Shown one piece after another: positions 7,732 through 14,915 of a stretch of 32,203 bases of DNA. The stretch's first letter is position 1. Every line of letters begins with the position of its first letter. Origin of the DNA: Bifidobacterium sp. UBA6881 (GTDB lineage: Bacteria > Actinomycetota > Actinomycetes > Actinomycetales > Bifidobacteriaceae). The DNA lies in the NCBI GenBank assembly GCA_002451435.1, contig DKCF01000006.1, forward strand, positions 1 through 32,203. Reading direction: 5' to 3'. A program made the position numbers and the translations under genes. Below the pieces are notes generated by a model. It did not search any database. It was not told the DNA's origin and saw only the letters and a program-made list of their open reading frames with translations.

Positions 7732-9804
7732 TTATCTTCTGACCACCGCGATGCCGTTCGGCTGAATGGTGAGCCTGCCGTCATCCTCCTTGGCGAAGGA
7801 TGAGACGATGACGTCGCCTTGCTCGACGACCCCGACCGGCTCATGCGTACGGTTGACGAGGAACACGAACCGTGCGCCAGTGGCCTCGTCGACGCGCTCG
7901 ATGCGCAGCAGCCTCGGATCGGATGCGTCGGGAACCTCCACGCCCAGCGACGCGAACACCGAGGGCAGGCTCTTGGCGATGCCGTCGCGCCCAAGACGCG
8001 CACCGACGTACACCGTGCGTCCCTCGCCGTAGGCGTTGCCGACGATTGCCGGACGGCCGTCCATGCCGGTCCACGGATCGTCCTTGAACGACGCGAGCAC
8101 GGTGGCGTCCTTGCCCACGGAGGTGATGACATCGGCGAAATCGCGCGCCGTGGCGCCGTTGTCGAGGTCGAGATGGTCCGGAGCGCCCGGGAAGTCGTCG
8201 CCCAACGGCGCGAACTCCTCGATGCGCACGCCGACCACGTCGCGGATCGAACCCGGGTAGCCGCCCATCCAGATATGGTCCTTCTCGTCGGACAGACCGG
8301 TGTAATAGGTCACGATCAGCTTGCCGCCGTTGGCCACGTAATCACGCACGCGGCGGGTGGTCTCCTCCGAAAGGATGTACACGCTCGGCAGCACGGCCAC
8401 CTCGTATTCGTCCCAGTTCGAACGGACCGGAACGACGTCGGCGGTCACGCCGTTGTCGGCCAGCGCGCGGAACCACTGCAACGGCTCGTCGACATGGTGC
8501 ACCTTCTGGGTCGGCGTGGCGGTGTGCTCACTCGCCCATTCGGACTCGTAGTCGTAGACCACGGCCACACGGGACTTCGCCAGCTTCGTGCCAAGCAGCC
8601 CGTTGTCGGCCAATGCGTTCAGGTCGGCACCGAGCTCGCATACGTCGCGGAAGACCTGGGAGTCCTCCCCCGCGTGGGGAAGCATGGCGGAATGGTACTT
8701 CTCCGCGCCGGCCTTGGACTGACGCCACTGGAAGTAGCACACCGCGTCCGAACCCATCGCCACATGCGTCAGGGAATCACGCACCAGCTGGCCGGGCTCC
8801 TTGCGGTAGTTGATCTGCCGCCAGTTCACCGCCGAGGTGGAATGCTCCATCAGGAACCATGGCTGCTTGCGTGCGATGCCGTCCACCAACGAGGCGGAGA
8901 ACGCGAGCTCGTCGAGATGCGCCTCCCCCGGCGTGAAGTAATGGTCGTTCGACACGAAGTCGACCTCATTGCCCCAGTCGTCGTAGTCCAGACCGGTACC
9001 GAATGCCGAGACCATGAAGTTCGTGGTCAGCGGCCTGCCCGGGGTGATCTCGGCCAAGGCGTCGCGTTCGGCGATATAGAACGCCTTCAGCGCGTCGGAA
9101 CTGAACCGCTTGAAGTCAAGCAACTTGCCCGGGTTCATGAAGTTGCCGTCGCCGATGAAGCGCGGCGGAACGATTTCGGAGAAATCGTTCAGATGCTGCG
9201 CCCAGAACGCCGTGCCCCATGCATCGTTCACCGCGTCGATGGTGCCATAGCGCTCCTCGCACCACTTCTGGAACGCGCGCTCGGCGTCTTCGGAGTAATC
9301 GAAGCGATTGTGGCAACCGTACTCGTTGCTCACATGCCATGCCACCACGTACGGGTTGCCTTTGTAGTGTTCGGCCATCACGCGGCAGAGCTTCAACGCG
9401 TACTCACGGAACACCGGGCTGGTGGGACGCCAGTGCTGACGGGCGCCCGGCTGGCACACGTCGCCACGGTAGTCCTTCCACAGCACCTCGGGATGCGCCT
9501 GGGTGAGCCACATCGGCGGGGACGCCGTGGCGGACGCGAGATCGACCGCGATGCCGGCCTTGCCCAGCTTGTCGATGATGCGGTCGAGCCAGTCGAAATC
9601 GAACACGCCCTCCCTTGGTTCGATGCGCGCCCAGGAGAAGATGCCCACGGAGACGAGGTTCACCCCCGCCTTCTTCATCAGGCGGACGTCTTCGTCCCAC
9701 ACGTCCTCGGGCCATTGGTCCGGATTGTAGTCACCGCCGTACCAGATGCGGGCCTGTTGCCCCGCCAATGGCTGCGGCCAATGGAATGTTCTGCGTTGTG
9801 TCAT
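7732..9804 (-). CDS. GH42 beta-galactosidase, cytoplasmic
   Basis: 690 residues, the normal GH42 length. It has no signal peptide, so it acts in the cytoplasm on imported sugars. The N-terminal TIM barrel opens with WYGGDYNPDQWPEDVW. The acid/base is E161 in HVSNEYG and the nucleophile is E320 in FLMEHSTSAVNW. A trimerisation domain (about 395-610) and a small beta C-terminal domain follow. The start ATG at 9804 has AGAAGGA 5 bases upstream and lies 15 bases after the permease stop, so it is the last gene of the permease-permease-GH42 operon. Family knowledge: bifidobacterial GH42 enzymes hydrolyse beta-1,6-, beta-1,3- or beta-1,4-linked galacto-oligosaccharides. Given the exported galactanases, beta-1,6- or beta-1,3-galacto-oligosaccharides are the likely substrates here, but the linkage cannot be read from the sequence. 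Confidence 0.95.
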   Translation of the reverse strand: MTQRRTFHWPQPLAGQQARIWYGGDYNPDQWPEDVWDEDVRLMKKAGVNLVSVGIFSWARIEPREGVFDFDWLDRIIDKLGKAGIAVDLASATASPPMWLTQAHPEVLWKDYRGDVCQPGARQHWRPTSPVFREYALKLCRVMAEHYKGNPYVVAWHVSNEYGCHNRFDYSEDAERAFQKWCEERYGTIDAVNDAWGTAFWAQHLNDFSEIVPPRFIGDGNFMNPGKLLDFKRFSSDALKAFYIAERDALAEITPGRPLTTNFMVSAFGTGLDYDDWGNEVDFVSNDHYFTPGEAHLDELAFSASLVDGIARKQPWFLMEHSTSAVNWRQINYRKEPGQLVRDSLTHVAMGSDAVCYFQWRQSKAGAEKYHSAMLPHAGEDSQVFRDVCELGADLNALADNGLLGTKLAKSRVAVVYDYESEWASEHTATPTQKVHHVDEPLQWFRALADNGVTADVVPVRSNWDEYEVAVLPSVYILSEETTRRVRDYVANGGKLIVTYYTGLSDEKDHIWMGGYPGSIRDVVGVRIEEFAPLGDDFPGAPDHLDLDNGATARDFADVITSVGKDATVLASFKDDPWTGMDGRPAIVGNAYGEGRTVYVGARLGRDGIAKSLPSVFASLGVEVPDASDPRLLRIERVDEATGARFVFLVNRTHEPVGVVEQGDVIVSSFAKEDDGRLTIQPNGIAVVRR

Positions 9805-9819
9805 GATGTCCTTCTCCCA

Positions 9820-10809
9820 TCATTCCTTGACTGCGCCGGCCGCGAGACCGGACTGCCAGTACTTCTGCAGGCACAGGAACGCGATCACCAACGGGATGAT
9901 CGTGATCAACGAGCCCGTGATCACCAGGTTCTGGATCGCCTGGCCGCCCGCGGTGGACGCCTGGTCCTTCCACTGGTTCAGACCGATGGTGAGCGGATAC
10001 CAGTCCGCGTCCTTGAGCATGATCAACGGCAGGAAGTAGTTGTTCCACGTCGCCACGATCGTGAACAGCGCGGTCGTCACGATGCCCGGCGCGAGCAGCG
10101 GCAGCGACACCTGGAAGAACGTGCGGAACTCCGACGCGCCGTCCACGCGCGCGGCCTCGAGCAGCTCGGTCGGCACGGCCTGCTCCGAGAAGATCCACAT
10201 CAGGTACAGGCCGAACGGGCTGATCAGGCTCGGGATGATCATGGCCCACGGCGTGTTCGTCAGGCCGAGCTTGGCGAACAGCAGGAACTGCGGCACGGCC
10301 AGGGCGATGCCCGGCACGCTGATCGCGCCGATGATGACCGCGAACACGGCCTTGCGGCCCGGGAAGCGGAACTTCGCCAGGGCGTAGCCGCCCATGATGG
10401 CCAGCAGCGTCGCGCCGCCCGCGCCCACGACCACGTACAGGAGCGTGTTGAGCAGCCAGCGTCCGAAGATGCCGTCCTGGTAGGTGAACACCGTCCTGAT
10501 GTTGTCCCACAGGGCGAACGTGCGGCCGAAGCCCAGGCCGAACGTGCTGGTGAAGTCGGCCTGCGTCTTGGTCGCGTTGATCATGAGGTACACGAACGGG
10601 AACAGGCAGTACACCGCGAAGATCGCGCACACGAGGGTCAGCAGCTTGCTGCGCCTCGGGTTGGACACGTTCGCGAAACCGCTCTTCGCGGCGCGCCTGC
10701 GCTCCGCGGCCTCGTCCCTGGCGACGCGGCGCTGGCGCTCCTTCTCGGCTTTCCTGGCGGCCCTCTCGTGCGCCTTCAGCTCCGCCGCCGTGATTGTGGT
10801 ATCAGTCAT
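9820..10809 (-). CDS. CUT1 sugar ABC transporter permease, MalG/GanQ-like
   Basis: 329 residues. A long charged cytoplasmic N-terminus rich in Ala/Arg/Glu (about 1-50) precedes six predicted membrane segments, the first being LLTLVCAIFAVYCLFPFVYL. The coupling-helix EAA motif reads EAARVDGASEFRTFF followed by SLPLLAPG, typical of the second permease of carbohydrate importers. It lies between the partner permease (52 bases upstream) and GH42 (15 bases downstream), so the three form an operon. With the partner permease and the lipoprotein at 13256-14596 it would carry galacto-oligosaccharides inward. The N-terminal extension is longer than in E. coli MalG; its role is unknown. Confidence 0.93.
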   Translation of the reverse strand: MTDTTITAAELKAHERAARKAEKERQRRVARDEAAERRRAAKSGFANVSNPRRSKLLTLVCAIFAVYCLFPFVYLMINATKTQADFTSTFGLGFGRTFALWDNIRTVFTYQDGIFGRWLLNTLLYVVVGAGGATLLAIMGGYALAKFRFPGRKAVFAVIIGAISVPGIALAVPQFLLFAKLGLTNTPWAMIIPSLISPFGLYLMWIFSEQAVPTELLEAARVDGASEFRTFFQVSLPLLAPGIVTTALFTIVATWNNYFLPLIMLKDADWYPLTIGLNQWKDQASTAGGQAIQNLVITGSLITIIPLVIAFLCLQKYWQSGLAAGAVKE

Positions 10810-10861
10810 CTCGAAATGCTCCTTTGGATCCTCTTGCCCGTGAAGACGACGCCCCGGCGCG

Positions 10862-11791
10862 TCACTTCATCTGCTCCTTCATGCTGCGCAGCTGCACCGC
10901 GTACGCGATCGCCATCGTGATCACGGCCATGACGATGGCCAGCGCCGCGGCGTAGTTCGACTGGTTGCCCGAGAAGCTCAGGTTGTACGCGTACATGTTC
11001 GGCGTGTAGTACGTGCTGATCGCGTTGCCCGGCACCATGTTCTGCATGATGCTCGGCTCGTTGAACAGCTGGAACGAGCCGATGATCGAGAAGATCACCG
11101 TGATCGCGAGCGAGCCCTTCAGCTCGGGCAGCTTGATGGACTTGATGATGCCCCACTCGCTCGCGCCGTCGATGGACGCGGCCTCGTACAGCGAATGCGG
11201 GATCGTGGACAGCGAGCTGTAGAAGATCAGCATGTTGTAGCCCGTGAACTCCCACGTGTTGATGTTGCCGATCGCGGCGAGCAGCACGGACGGCTTCAGC
11301 ACGTCGATGTCCGTGCCCAGGAAGTCGTTGAGCGAGCCGACCAGGCCGTACTTCGCGCCGTACATGAAGCCCCAGATCAGGGTCGACACGACCGCGGGCA
11401 CCGCGTACGGCAGGAACGTGGAGATGCGGAAGAACTTCGTGCCGTGCAGCTTCATCGAGTCCAGGGCCAGGGCCATCGCCGCGGCCAGGAACAGCATGAT
11501 CGGCACCTGCACGACCGTGAACAGCGCGACCCTGCCGACCGCGCTCCAGAACTGCTGGTCGCGGAACAGGCGCAGGTAGTTGCTGAAGCCCACGAACTGC
11601 GTGCCGCCGATCATCTTCTTCTGGAAGAAGCTGATGTAGATCGCGTACACGATCGGGATGACGAACACGAACACGAACACCAGCGCGAACGGCCACATGA
11701 ACTTCCATCCACGCCAATCCGCCTTATGCTTGTTGACCCGCACCGTCGACGGCTGGGCCACGGCGGCGGTTCCATTCTCTGACACCGACAT
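10862..11791 (-). CDS. CUT1 sugar ABC transporter permease, MalF/GanP-like
   Basis: 309 residues from ATG at 11791, chosen because GAGGAGGAGG lies 6 bases upstream. The frame remains open to an ATG at 11845, but that one lacks a ribosome site and overlaps the promoter. After about 30 cytoplasmic residues there are six predicted membrane segments, beginning with FMWPFALVFVFVFVIPIVYA. The EAA loop reads EAASIDGASEWGIIKSIKLP. It is the first gene of the permease-permease-GH42 operon, divergent from the LacI-type regulator. Third codon positions in both permeases look heavily G/C, more than in the neighbouring galactanases; this was judged by eye, not measured. No ATPase gene is nearby, so a shared MsiK-type ATPase elsewhere probably powers the transporter. 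Confidence 0.93.
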   Translation of the reverse strand: MSVSENGTAAVAQPSTVRVNKHKADWRGWKFMWPFALVFVFVFVIPIVYAIYISFFQKKMIGGTQFVGFSNYLRLFRDQQFWSAVGRVALFTVVQVPIMLFLAAAMALALDSMKLHGTKFFRISTFLPYAVPAVVSTLIWGFMYGAKYGLVGSLNDFLGTDIDVLKPSVLLAAIGNINTWEFTGYNMLIFYSSLSTIPHSLYEAASIDGASEWGIIKSIKLPELKGSLAITVIFSIIGSFQLFNEPSIMQNMVPGNAISTYYTPNMYAYNLSFSGNQSNYAAALAIVMAVITMAIAYAVQLRSMKEQMK

Positions 11792-11843
11792 TAATCCTCC
11801 TCCTCGAGGCGTCACCACATTGCAATCCGAAGCCAGATACATC

Positions 11844-11875
11844 AATATGGCCCTTCAAGAATGTTTACGTTATCA
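11844..11875 (-). promoter_or_regulatory. Permease operon promoter with overlapping LacI operator
   Basis: On the minus strand the operator TGATAACGTAAACATTC occupies plus-strand 11859-11875. A candidate -35 (TAACGT, plus 11867-11872) lies inside it, with a -10 CATATT (plus 11844-11849) 17 bases away. The same operator-to-promoter geometry occurs at the sugar-binding-protein gene. Neither hexamer is strong, so the operator is firmer than the promoter. Confidence 0.68.
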
Positions 11876-11950
11876 AGATAGCATCATATCCCGAAAATGT
11901 CTAATTGCAGTATGTTCCACATTGAAGCATCTTCAGGCAACACCCGCAAA

Positions 11951-11987
11951 TGGTGACGAAAACATTTATCTAACATTCATGTAAAAT
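11951..11987 (+). promoter_or_regulatory. Regulator promoter with autoregulatory operator
   Basis: TGGTGACGAAAACATTT at 11951-11967 differs at two of 17 positions from the GH30 operator. It covers the -35 region (AAAACA, 11959-11964) of a candidate promoter whose -10 is TAAAAT (11982-11987), 17 bases on. It faces the opposite way from the permease operator, whose centre is 89 bp distant, so one regulator could control both divergent units and itself. Confidence 0.62.
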
Positions 11988-12026
11988 AGGGAGAGCATCC
12001 GATTCAACAGGAGGTAAGCACACAAC

Positions 12027-13034
12027 ATGGCACGCAACTCCGTATCACTACAGGATGTTGCCAAGGAAGCCGGAGTCTCACCCCAGACCGTGTCACGTGT
12101 CGCGAACGGCAGTGCCGCCGTCCGACCGGAAACACGCAGCAAGGTCGAAATCGCCATGGAAAAGCTTGGATACCGACCGAATTACGCCGCCAGAGCCTTG
12201 AAAAGCGGGCGGTTCAACAACATCGGCGTACTGCTTTCCCATATGTCGGCTTTTGGCAACGCACGCATCCTTGAAGGCATCGTCAGCACCGCCGCAGAGC
12301 AGAGCTATTCCACGACCATACGCACGCTCGACGATCTGCAGGACCGTTCCCTGGCCGGCGCGTTGAAACTTGTGGAGGACCTTCCCCTTGACGGCGTGAT
12401 CGTCATCATGGAGCGGGACTTCACCGATTTCAACCAGTTCAAGCCGCCGCAGGGTCTTCCCATCGTGTTGATTTCCGAGGAACCGGCCAACAATTGCGTC
12501 ACCATCGATTCCGATTCGTACGGCTGTTCCACGGCCGCCGTGGACTACATGCTCTCCAAGGGGCATCGCACCGTGTACCACATCGCCGGGCCATCCATGT
12601 CCCGAGCCGCGCAAAGCCGCATCAGAGGGTGGCACGACGCGCTGGCGCAGGCCGGAGCCACGATACCCCCCATCTACATCGGCGACTGGGAGGCCGACAG
12701 CGGCTACCAGGCCGGTCTGGCGCTTGCCCATGAGGAAGCGTGCACCGCGGTGTACGCGGCGAACGACCAGATGGCCTATGGAGCCATGCTCGGATTGCAG
12801 GCCGCCGGCAAACGTGTTCCCGAGGACGTGAGCATCATCGGCGTCGACGATTCCCTCGAAGGCATGGTTCCGCGTCTGGATCTCACCACGCTGCGTCTCC
12901 GCTTCCACGACGTGGGACGCGAGGCGTTCTCCATGATCAAGCGGCAACGCAACGGAGAGAAGGTCACCCCCGGCGTCAAAACGGTCATTCCGCCCGAATT
13001 CATCGACCGGGGTTCGGTGCGGGAACTAAAATAG
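12027..13034 (+). CDS. LacI-family transcriptional regulator of the galactan locus
   Basis: 335 residues, standard for the family and the only clear plus-strand gene in the window. The N-terminal helix-turn-helix is VSLQDVAKEAGVSPQTVSRVANGS (about residues 5-28), followed by the hinge helix NYAARALKSGR. A periplasmic-binding-protein-like effector domain fills about 60-330, with the dimer-interface pattern VSIIGVDDSLEG near 270. Start ATG at 12027 has AGGAGGT 11 bases upstream. It diverges from the permease operon and is followed by the convergent sugar-binding-protein gene. Operator-like sites before GH30, the permeases, the binding protein and itself argue that it is the local repressor, probably released by galactose or a galacto-oligosaccharide. 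The effector is not readable from sequence. Confidence 0.95.
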   Translation: MARNSVSLQDVAKEAGVSPQTVSRVANGSAAVRPETRSKVEIAMEKLGYRPNYAARALKSGRFNNIGVLLSHMSAFGNARILEGIVSTAAEQSYSTTIRTLDDLQDRSLAGALKLVEDLPLDGVIVIMERDFTDFNQFKPPQGLPIVLISEEPANNCVTIDSDSYGCSTAAVDYMLSKGHRTVYHIAGPSMSRAAQSRIRGWHDALAQAGATIPPIYIGDWEADSGYQAGLALAHEEACTAVYAANDQMAYGAMLGLQAAGKRVPEDVSIIGVDDSLEGMVPRLDLTTLRLRFHDVGREAFSMIKRQRNGEKVTPGVKTVIPPEFIDRGSVRELK

Positions 13035-13175
13035 CCCGGCCTTTTTGTTTCGACGGCAATGCCGCCAAGTTCCGACAACGCATCATGCGCGGCGCCCACG
13101 GGTACCGCGCATTTTCGCATGCCGCGATCAAACCGGCAGACGCCCTGCAGCAACAACAGACACCGCAAAAACAAC

Positions 13176-13212
13176 GGATGGGGCGGCTGTGGAAACCACA
13201 GCCGCCCCATCC
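13176..13212 (-). terminator. Terminator of the sugar-binding-protein gene, between convergent genes
   Basis: A perfect 17-bp stem (13176-13192 with 13196-13212, loop AAA). The minus-strand transcript continues into GTTGTTTTTG, a usable U-tract, so it ends the binding-protein mRNA. On the plus strand there is no T-run, so for the regulator it would be at best a weak stop. Confidence 0.88.
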
Positions 13213-13255
13213 GTCAAAAGAGGGGAATCATTACCGCTTCATACGGCGGGAACAA

Positions 13256-14596
13256 TCACTTCACGGTGAAGCCCTGCTCCTTGCCGTAATCCTGCAGAGC
13301 CTTCTGCCAAGCGGACGCGCTGTCGCTCAGCTTCTGGTTGCTGGTGTAGCTCTTGCCGAAGTAGTCGCCGAAGACGCTGCGGGCCTTGACCTCGAACGGC
13401 AGGAACTGGTAGTCGGAAGACACGTTCTCGGCCGCCTGGGCAAGAACCTCGTTGTACTTCTGGCCACCGAAGTAGTCGACATCCTCGCCATCGGCGTTCT
13501 TCACGGTCGTGGCGTTCTTGAAGGAATCGGACTCCATGGACTTCTTGTCGGCCGGGAACGCGCCGCCGGCGACACGGGTGGCGACGCCACCATCGTGGTT
13601 CGCGTACTTGATGAAGTCGTATGCGGCCTTGGCCTTCTTGGAGGAGGAGAGCACAGCCAGCGAGGAACCGCCGTTTTCGGCGTTCGTGGTGGAGCCGTCG
13701 GCGGTCGGCATCTGGGTCACGCGCCACTTGCCGGCACCGCCCGCGGCGGAGTTGGCAAGGTTGGCAGGCATCCAAGCGCCGGTGAACAGCGAGGCGATCG
13801 TGCCGTCGACCATGCCCTTGAACCAATCCTCGGACCAGCCGGTGGTCTTGGTGTCGATCAGGCCCTCATCCAGCATCTTCTGCCAGAATTCGTTGAACTT
13901 CTTGGTACCGGAATCGCCGGTCAGGTTGATCGTCACCTCGGAGCCGTCGGACGAGGTCTTGAACGGCTGGCCGCCGGCAAGCCAGATCATGGAGTCGTAG
14001 AAGCCGCCGTCACCGGAATCGGAGGTGATGTAGTAGTTGTCGCCGAGGGCGTGAATCTTCTTGGCGGCCTCGTAGTACTGGTCCCAGGTCTTGATGGACT
14101 CGGCGTCAACGCCCGCCTTGTCGAAGACCTCCTTGTTGTAGAAGAAGGCCATCGGGCCGGAATCCATCGGCAGGCCGTAGACCTTGCCGGCGAACTGCAC
14201 GGATGCCCACGGGCCGGGGGTGTAGAAGTCCTTGTAGCCGGAGGTCTTGTCGGTGATGTCCAGCAGGTTGCCCTTGATGGCGTACTGCGGAATCGCGTAG
14301 TATTCGATCTGCGCCACGTCAGGAGCGCCGGAACCTGCCTCGATGGCGTTGTCGAGCTGGGTGTATTCCTTGGTGTTGGTACCGACGTTCTTCAGATTGA
14401 CCTTGATGCCGGTCTTCTTCTGATAGTCCTTGGCCACCTGGGTCAGCGTCGGCTCCCATGCCCAGACGGTGATTTCCTTGACGTCGCTTTCCTGAGTCGG
14501 CTGCTTCGAAGACGAATCGGAGCCTCCGCATGCGGCCAGCGGCACGAGCATTGCCGTGGCACCGACCATCGCGATGATCTGCTTGGTGAACTTCAT
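13256..14596 (-). CDS. Extracellular solute-binding lipoprotein of the CUT1 sugar importer
   Basis: 446 residues. The signal peptide ends in the lipobox LAAC (lipid-modified C23) and a Ser-rich tether, so it is anchored outside the membrane. The rest has the features of family 1 sugar-binding proteins: ITVWAWEPTLTQVAKDYQKKTGIKV at the mature N-terminus, the hinge region GLPMDSGPMAFFYNKEVFDKAG near 140-160, and many Trp/Tyr residues suited to stacking on sugars. AGAAAGGA lies about 8 bases before ATG 14596. It is transcribed alone from a promoter overlapped by the locus operator and ends in a strong terminator. The partner permeases lie across the regulator gene. Predicted ligand: galacto-oligosaccharides released by the two galactanases, inferred from context. 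Confidence 0.92.
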   Translation of the reverse strand: MKFTKQIIAMVGATAMLVPLAACGGSDSSSKQPTQESDVKEITVWAWEPTLTQVAKDYQKKTGIKVNLKNVGTNTKEYTQLDNAIEAGSGAPDVAQIEYYAIPQYAIKGNLLDITDKTSGYKDFYTPGPWASVQFAGKVYGLPMDSGPMAFFYNKEVFDKAGVDAESIKTWDQYYEAAKKIHALGDNYYITSDSGDGGFYDSMIWLAGGQPFKTSSDGSEVTINLTGDSGTKKFNEFWQKMLDEGLIDTKTTGWSEDWFKGMVDGTIASLFTGAWMPANLANSAAGGAGKWRVTQMPTADGSTTNAENGGSSLAVLSSSKKAKAAYDFIKYANHDGGVATRVAGGAFPADKKSMESDSFKNATTVKNADGEDVDYFGGQKYNEVLAQAAENVSSDYQFLPFEVKARSVFGDYFGKSYTSNQKLSDSASAWQKALQDYGKEQGFTVK

Positions 14597-14680
14597 CGTT
14601 CTATCCTTTCTCTATATCCAGCCCCTATACCAGATACCCAAGTGAATGCCTCCTATGAGAGACCTTCGCTTACGGCATCG

Positions 14681-14712
14681 AGCATAACACAAATGGAATG
14701 TTTACGCAAACA
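14681..14712 (-). promoter_or_regulatory. Sugar-binding-protein promoter with embedded LacI operator
   Basis: On the minus strand, -35 TTGCGT (plus 14704-14709), a 17-base spacer and -10 TATGCT (plus 14681-14686). The operator TGTTTGCGTAAACATTC (plus 14696-14712) includes the whole -35. Its core TGTTTACGCAAACA (14699-14712) is a palindrome with one mismatched pair, the best of the set. Transcription would start near 14674, leaving a leader of about 78 bases. Confidence 0.78.
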
Positions 14713-14765
14713 AATGGAATTTCCTTGATTTTCCAATGTTATTCAATTACAAATGCACGGTAGAT

Positions 14766-14782
14766 TATTCACGCAAACAATC
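14766..14782 (+). promoter_or_regulatory. Secondary, weaker LacI operator half
   Basis: TATTCACGCAAACA (14766-14779) keeps one perfect half (CGCAAACA) and 12 of 14 positions of the main site. The two centres are 67 bp apart. It could support cooperative binding, but it is upstream of the promoter and degenerate. Confidence 0.4.
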
Positions 14783-14825
14783 TGGAACCATCGTATTATC
14801 GGCAATCAATCAACACTGATACGAC

Positions 14826-14867
14826 AAAAGGGTGCCATGGCCCGCAGCCGCGCCATGGCACCCTTTT
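14826..14867 (-). terminator. Terminator of sstT, likely bidirectional
   Basis: A 16-bp perfect stem (14826-14841 with 14852-14867, 10-base loop), whose outer pairs are A-T, so both strands carry TTTT after the GC-rich part. It lies about 50 bases past the sstT stop. Confidence 0.85.
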
Positions 14868-14915
14868 ACAGGGAAGTTCCCGTCGAAAGACACGGGAAAC
14901 GCAGAGAATACGGAG

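Larger units (their letters stand above)
14597..14915. other. 319-base intergenic region: two operators, promoter and terminator
   Basis: This is the leader and promoter of the sugar-binding-protein gene plus the sstT terminator, each listed separately. It is visibly A/T-richer than its surroundings. I found no gene in it. Confidence 0.7.

Noticed and set aside
7819..10920. A 1033-codon plus-strand open frame opposite GH42 and a permease
   Set aside because: It mirrors genes with clear catalytic motifs. Its residues are dominated by Arg, His, Val, Ala and Gly, as expected from reverse-strand reading of GC-rich codons, and no fold is recognisable.
9820..11791. Possible recent transfer of the two permease genes, from their G/C-heavy third positions
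   Set aside because: The impression is by eye only. They share the operator and operon with the rest of the locus. A codon-usage calculation would be needed to claim transfer.
12740..14728. A 662-codon plus-strand frame across the end of the regulator and opposite the sugar-binding protein
   Set aside because: It crosses two real genes and two terminator arms, has no ribosome site and no domain; another GC-skew shadow.
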